Position numbers and translations under genes: made by a program. The notes under the pieces are model-generated. The model saw only the letters and a list, made by a program, of their open reading frames with translations. It did no database searches and was not told where the DNA came from. A DNA stretch of 64,000 bases from Halorubrum sp. CSM-61 (lineage in GTDB: Archaea > Halobacteriota > Halobacteria > Halobacteriales > Haloferacaceae), in assembly GCF_003781945.1 (NCBI RefSeq), contig NZ_RJJW01000001.1:23837-87836 (forward strand). Direction: 5' to 3'. Of this stretch, positions 60,151-64,000 are shown one piece after another (within the stretch, counting starts at the first letter, position 1; each line of letters starts with the position of its first letter).

Positions 60151-61325
60151 TGGCCCGAATTACGCTAGACGACGTGACGAAACGGTTCGGAGACGAAGGC
60201 GAGTCGATCATCGCCGTCGACGACGTCTCACTGGAGATGAAAGACGGCGAATTCATGGTCTTCGTCGGACCGTCGGGGAGCGGGAAATCGACGCTCATGC
60301 GGATCGTCGCCGGACTCGAAACGCAGAGCGAGGGCGACGTCCTCATCGATGACACGGTAGTCAACCAACTCGGGCCGCGTGCGCGGGACATCGCGATGGT
60401 GTTCCAGAACTACGCGCTGTACCCGAACATGACCGTCGAGGAGAACATGTCGTTCGGACTGAAGATGTCGACGGAGATGCCCGAAGACGAGATCGAAGAG
60501 ACGGTTACGTCGACCGCGGAGATGATGGGCATCTCGGACTTGCTGGACAATAAACCGGGAGAGCTCTCGGGCGGCCAGCAACAGCGCGTCGCGCTCGGCC
60601 GCGCGATCGTCCGCGATCCGAACGTGTTCCTCATGGACGAGCCCCTGTCGAACCTCGACGCGAAGCTCCGAACGGAGATGCGGACGGAGATCAACCGCCT
60701 CCAACACGACCTCGGGGTGACCACGCTGTACGTCACACACGATCAGACCGAAGCGATGACGATGGGGGACCGTCTCGTCGTCCTGAACTACGGCGAACTC
60801 CAGCAGGTCGGAACCCCGCTCGAGTGTTTCTACCGGCCCGCCAACCGGTTCGTCGCGGGCTTTATCGGATCGCCGTCGATGAACTTTTTCGGCAGGAAGG
60901 TCGAGGATGACACGTTGCAGTGTGACGGCTTCGAGTACGAACTCACGGAGCCGATGCGCGAGAGCGTTGGCGATCACAAGCGAGTGGAGCTCGGTATTCG
61001 GCCGGAAGACGTGGAACTCCACGACTCGCCGGTCGACGGGAACGATTTCGAGGTCGTCGTCGACGTCGTCGAGCCGATGGGCAGTATCGCGTACGTGTAT
61101 TGCCGGGCCGCCGGACAGGAATCGGACGAGACGTTCGTCGTCGAAGCGGACGGCAAGCGCGCGATCAGCGAAGATCAGTCGTTCTACGCACACATCCCCC
61201 CGATGGACGCCCACCTCTTCGACGTCGTCACCGGCGAAACGATCCATCAACGCGAGCTCGACGGGGACCTCGGGGTCACCGCCGACGAACGCGAACAGAG
61301 CGCCGACGTGAGCCCGAACTCGTAG
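60150..61325 (+). CDS. ABC transporter ATPase (MsmK/UgpC type)
   Basis: A 391-aa ATP-binding subunit that energises the importer. Walker A GPSGSGKST (about 37-45), Q-loop MVFQNYALYPNMTV, signature LSGGQQQRVALGRA (about 139-152), Walker B VFLMDEPLSNLD, H-loop LYVTHDQTEAMTMGD. A C-terminal TOBE/OB regulatory domain (residues about 240-375) is present, as in MalK. It closes the transport operon. Confidence 0.92.
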   Translation: MARITLDDVTKRFGDEGESIIAVDDVSLEMKDGEFMVFVGPSGSGKSTLMRIVAGLETQSEGDVLIDDTVVNQLGPRARDIAMVFQNYALYPNMTVEENMSFGLKMSTEMPEDEIEETVTSTAEMMGISDLLDNKPGELSGGQQQRVALGRAIVRDPNVFLMDEPLSNLDAKLRTEMRTEINRLQHDLGVTTLYVTHDQTEAMTMGDRLVVLNYGELQQVGTPLECFYRPANRFVAGFIGSPSMNFFGRKVEDDTLQCDGFEYELTEPMRESVGDHKRVELGIRPEDVELHDSPVDGNDFEVVVDVVEPMGSIAYVYCRAAGQESDETFVVEADGKRAISEDQSFYAHIPPMDAHLFDVVTGETIHQRELDGDLGVTADEREQSADVSPNS

Positions 61326-61336
61326 CGTCAGTCACC

Positions 61337-62602
61337 ATGAGCGATTTTACCGCGGCGAGCCACCGGGGCCGACTGCTCGCTACGCTCCGGGTACAGTACC
61401 CGGACGTGCTCGCTAGCAACGGGTTCCGGCTGCTCCATCCGACGTCGGGGGACCACTACACGGGGCGCCAGCGGCATCTGGTCGCGACGTGTCGGTCGAT
61501 CTCGAACTTCGCCGTCGGATCCCTCGCAGACGGCCCGGAGTGGTGTCTCGACGCCGCGAAACACGGGATATCGTTCCTTCGACGGGCGCATCACGCGGCC
61601 GACGGAGAGGGGTACCATCTCGTCGCCGACGCGGACGGCGAGCCGGTCGACCGGACGCGATCGGCGTACGGTCACGCGTTCGTGCTCCTCGCGTACGCCC
61701 GCGCGACCGAGGCCGGAATCGACGGGGCCGAAGACCGCCTCGCGGCGGTCCACGAGTTGATCGAGGACCGGTTCCGCGACGAGGCCGGCATGCTCAGGAG
61801 CGACTGCTCGCCCGAGTGGGCCGAACGGGAGCCGTACCGCGGTCAAAACGCGAACATGCACGCCTGTGAAGCGTATCTCGCCGCCTACGAGGCCACTCGA
61901 GACGAAGCGTATCTCGATCGCGCACGCCACCTCGCACGCACGATCACGGTGGATCTCGCTGCCGAGACGGAGGGGTTGTTGTGGGAACACTACACCGCCG
62001 ACTGGGACCACGACTTCGCGTACAACGCGGACGAACCACGGCACCAGTTCCGTCCGCCGGGATACCAGCCCGGTCACCACGCCGAGTGGGCGAAGTTCCT
62101 TGCACTGCTCGATCGGTACGACGACGGGACCACCGACGGTTCGGACGGGGACGCCTCCGCCTCTGCGGGGAGCTGGTACGCCCGCGCGTTGGAACTGTTC
62201 GAGGCCGCCGTTGACAACGGCTGGACCGACGGGGGGTTCGTGTACACTCACGACGAAGACGGGGAACCGATCGTGTCCGATCAATACGGCTGGACGCTGG
62301 CGGAGGCGATCGGGGCTTCGGCCGCGCTCACCGAACGGGCGCTCGCTCACGGCGACACCGACGCGGCCGAGTGGCTCCGCGATCGAAACCGAGAGTTCAT
62401 CGAGTGCACCGACAGCTACCGAGGGCCTGCAGGGGTTTGGTACGAAAAGCGACTCCCGGCCGACGAGGGCGGGGAACCCGTCGCTCCGGACCCGCCGGGC
62501 GTCGAACCCGACTACCACCCTGTAAGCGCGTTCTACGAGTGCTGGCGCTCTACGCGGGACGTACAGTCTGACCAAACGGCTTATCCACACGGAAACAAAT
62601 GA
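61337..62602 (+). CDS. AGE-family epimerase/isomerase
   Basis: A 421-aa alpha/alpha-barrel enzyme of the N-acylglucosamine 2-epimerase / YihS / mannose isomerase family. Family landmarks are PYRGQNANMHACEAYLAAYE, YQPGHHAEWAKFLALLDR, a WTDGGFVYTHDEDGEP strand and the final DYHPVSAFYECWRS with its catalytic His. These enzymes interconvert aldoses and ketoses or epimerise C2. It lies 11 nt after the ATPase and overlaps the mannonate dehydratase gene by 4 nt, so it belongs to one transcript. It may supply the ketose for the kinase/aldolase branch. Could also be an unsaturated-uronyl-type hydrolase, but the NxxMH signature argues for AGE. Confidence 0.72.
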   Translation: MSDFTAASHRGRLLATLRVQYPDVLASNGFRLLHPTSGDHYTGRQRHLVATCRSISNFAVGSLADGPEWCLDAAKHGISFLRRAHHAADGEGYHLVADADGEPVDRTRSAYGHAFVLLAYARATEAGIDGAEDRLAAVHELIEDRFRDEAGMLRSDCSPEWAEREPYRGQNANMHACEAYLAAYEATRDEAYLDRARHLARTITVDLAAETEGLLWEHYTADWDHDFAYNADEPRHQFRPPGYQPGHHAEWAKFLALLDRYDDGTTDGSDGDASASAGSWYARALELFEAAVDNGWTDGGFVYTHDEDGEPIVSDQYGWTLAEAIGASAALTERALAHGDTDAAEWLRDRNREFIECTDSYRGPAGVWYEKRLPADEGGEPVAPDPPGVEPDYHPVSAFYECWRSTRDVQSDQTAYPHGNK

Positions 62603-63561
62603 CGAACCAGTCTGACATGGATCCGACCGTAATGCTCCCGCCGAAGCCGGACCGGCGGTGGACGATCGCAAAACAGCTCGGCTTAGACACCGCCGTCGTT
62701 CGGTTCTGGGGCGTCGACGACTGGTGGGAGTACGACACCCTCCAGCGAACGGTCACCCGCTTTTCTGACCACGGCCTCTCGCTGGACGTCGTCGAGGATC
62801 GTCCCCCGATGACGAAGACCGTGCTCGGGGAGGACGGTCGCGACGCGGAGATAGAGACCGTCAAAACGCTGATCGAGAACATGGGGCGGCTCGGGATCGA
62901 CACCTACTGCTGGGTGTGGACGGAGAACCCGCTCGGCGTCATCCGCACGTCCGATTCGCTGCCCGGACGCGGGGACTCACAGCGCATCGGTTACGACCAC
63001 GAGTGGATGGAGCGAGCTCCCGACCACGAGGCCGCCGACATCTCCGAAGCCGAACTGTGGGAGAACCTGGAGTACTTCCTCGACGAGGTCGTCCCCGTGG
63101 CCGAGGAGTACGGGGTCAACCTCGCACTCCACCCCGATGACCCGCCGACCTCGCCGGTCCGCGGGGTCCCGCGGATCGTCCAATCGGTCGACGATTACCG
63201 CCGGATCCTCGATCTCCACGACAGCGAGCGTCACGGGGTCACCTTCTGTCAGGGGAACTTCTCGGCGATGGCCGGCGACACGATCGAGGCGATCCGCGAG
63301 TTCGGCGACCGGATCCACTTCGTCCACTTCCGCGACGTCGAGGGCGACGAGCGAAACTTCGTCGAGACCTGGCACGACGAGGGGCCGACCGACATGAAGG
63401 CCGCCATCGAGGCGTACCGAGAGGTCGGCGTCGATGGACCGATCCGCCCGGACCACGTCCCGCGGATGGTCGGGGAACAGGACCGCGACGACGCCATGGC
63501 CGGCTACACGGACATGGGGCGGCTGTTCGCTATCGGGTACCTCAAGGGACTGCTGGAGTAG
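62599..63561 (+). CDS. uxuA: Mannonate dehydratase
   Basis: A 320-aa TIM-barrel enzyme that converts D-mannonate to 2-keto-3-deoxy-D-gluconate. Characteristic UxuA segments: VRFWGVDDWW, NLALHPDDPPTSPVRGVPRI (metal-binding His/Asp), VTFCQGNFSAM, IHFVHFRDVEGDERNFVETW, HDEGPTDMKAAIEAYREVGV and DGPIRPDHVPRM, then GRLFAIGYLKGLL. Slightly shorter than the 350-390 aa of bacterial members. Its ATG overlaps the previous stop. It places glucuronate- or mannonate-type acid breakdown in this locus. Confidence 0.88.
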   Translation: MTNQSDMDPTVMLPPKPDRRWTIAKQLGLDTAVVRFWGVDDWWEYDTLQRTVTRFSDHGLSLDVVEDRPPMTKTVLGEDGRDAEIETVKTLIENMGRLGIDTYCWVWTENPLGVIRTSDSLPGRGDSQRIGYDHEWMERAPDHEAADISEAELWENLEYFLDEVVPVAEEYGVNLALHPDDPPTSPVRGVPRIVQSVDDYRRILDLHDSERHGVTFCQGNFSAMAGDTIEAIREFGDRIHFVHFRDVEGDERNFVETWHDEGPTDMKAAIEAYREVGVDGPIRPDHVPRMVGEQDRDDAMAGYTDMGRLFAIGYLKGLLE

Positions 63562-63600
63562 CACCGACTCGACGACCGCGAAATACGAACGACACAACCG

Positions 63601-64000
63601 ATGACTCTCGACACGATCGCCGTCACGGGCGGTAACGGAAAAATCGGCGAAGCGATCCTCAACCACCTCTCCGATCACGGCTACGAGACGGCGAACATCT
63701 CTCGCGGGAAGCGACGCGAGGAGGTCTCGGACACCTACGTCACCACCGATTTACTCGACGCGGGCGAGACGTACGGCGCCGTCGCGAAGACGGACGCAGA
63801 CGCCGTGATCCACATGGGGACGATACCGGACCCCTATCGCACACCGGACTTCCGCACCTACGAGAGCAGCGTGATGTCCGCAGCGCACGTGCTCGAAGCG
63901 GCCGACTCGCTCGACGTCGAGTCCGTCGTGCTCCCCTCCAGTATCAACGCGCTGGGGAGCGAACACCAGGCTCGGCCGGCGGACGTACGGTACCTCCCGA
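63601..64000 (+). CDS. NAD-dependent epimerase/dehydratase (extended SDR), cut by window end
   Basis: The first 133 residues of an extended SDR. The cofactor loop TVTGGNGKIGEAIL type text (ITVTGGxGxxG, here TIAVTGGNGKIGEAI) is followed by DTYVTTDLLDAGETYGAVAK, VIHMGTIPDPYR and ESVVLPSSINALGSEHQ, with the Ser of the active site. The sequence resembles uronate or sugar-acid dehydrogenases, which would fit the neighbouring mannonate dehydratase. The catalytic Tyr-Lys lies beyond the window. It follows uxuA after 39 nt. Confidence 0.72.
   Translation, partial: MTLDTIAVTGGNGKIGEAILNHLSDHGYETANISRGKRREEVSDTYVTTDLLDAGETYGAVAKTDADAVIHMGTIPDPYRTPDFRTYESSVMSAAHVLEAADSLDVESVVLPSSINALGSEHQARPADVRYLP

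Overview
The window comes from an extremely halophilic archaeon (class Halobacteria). The evidence is: GC-rich, strongly acidic proteins; Tat-type and twin-arginine lipoprotein signals; Orc1/Cdc6 with origin-recognition-box-like repeats; leaderless promoters with TATA boxes about 26-30 nt before start codons; and ISH3-type and IS4-type halophile transposases. I cannot name the genus.

Layout. (1) 0-9.6 kb is a mosaic: an IS4-type transposase, a FilR1-like regulator, a short Tat-signal ORF, an IS1182-type transposase that appears to have cut a surface-protein gene, a coupled secreted cassette (Ig-like fragment, subtilisin-like protease, Tat protein) and a methyltransferase. (2) 9.78-23.69 kb is a run of about 15 tightly coupled plus-strand genes for secreted or membrane proteins. 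It ends in a VirD4/TraG-like P-loop ATPase and a protein with MCM N-terminal features but no AAA+ motor. I regard this as the most likely undescribed system: a candidate DNA-transfer, vesicle or virion-like machine. (3) 23.7-36.1 kb is the replication and integration half of the same or a related element: a hexanucleotide repeat, a Spo11/Top6A-like Toprim protein, a flippase (probable cargo), an origin with about six ORB-like boxes, orc1/cdc6, a series of small plasmid-type genes (zinc ribbons, winged helices, AbrB-like, HNH nuclease) and a tyrosine integrase. (4) 36.1-41.2 kb: an ISH3-type transposase sits between two broken genes, followed by an AT-richer minus-strand island with a PD-(D/E)XK-like protein, a Panacea/SocA-like protein, a membrane protein and unknowns, possibly a toxin-antitoxin or defence locus. 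(5) 41.8-47.4 kb: a two-gene AddAB-like nuclease-helicase pair, then a 1.9-kb AT-rich stretch without convincing genes. (6) 49.2-64 kb: a sugar and sugar-acid catabolic locus: class II aldolase, rhamnulokinase-like kinase, SDR, DgoD-like dehydratase, two zinc dehydrogenases, IclR regulator, a complete ABC sugar importer, an AGE-family isomerase/epimerase, mannonate dehydratase and the start of an extended SDR.

Working together: in the element, orc1 plus ORBs would give autonomous replication and the integrase chromosomal residence. The ATPase and its membrane partners would form an envelope-spanning apparatus. In the catabolic locus the ABC importer would bring in sugars or uronates. Kinase plus aldolase would split a ketose 1-phosphate, while the dehydratases and dehydrogenases would lead acids toward 2-keto-3-deoxy acids. 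All functional statements come from motif reading by eye; no database search was run.
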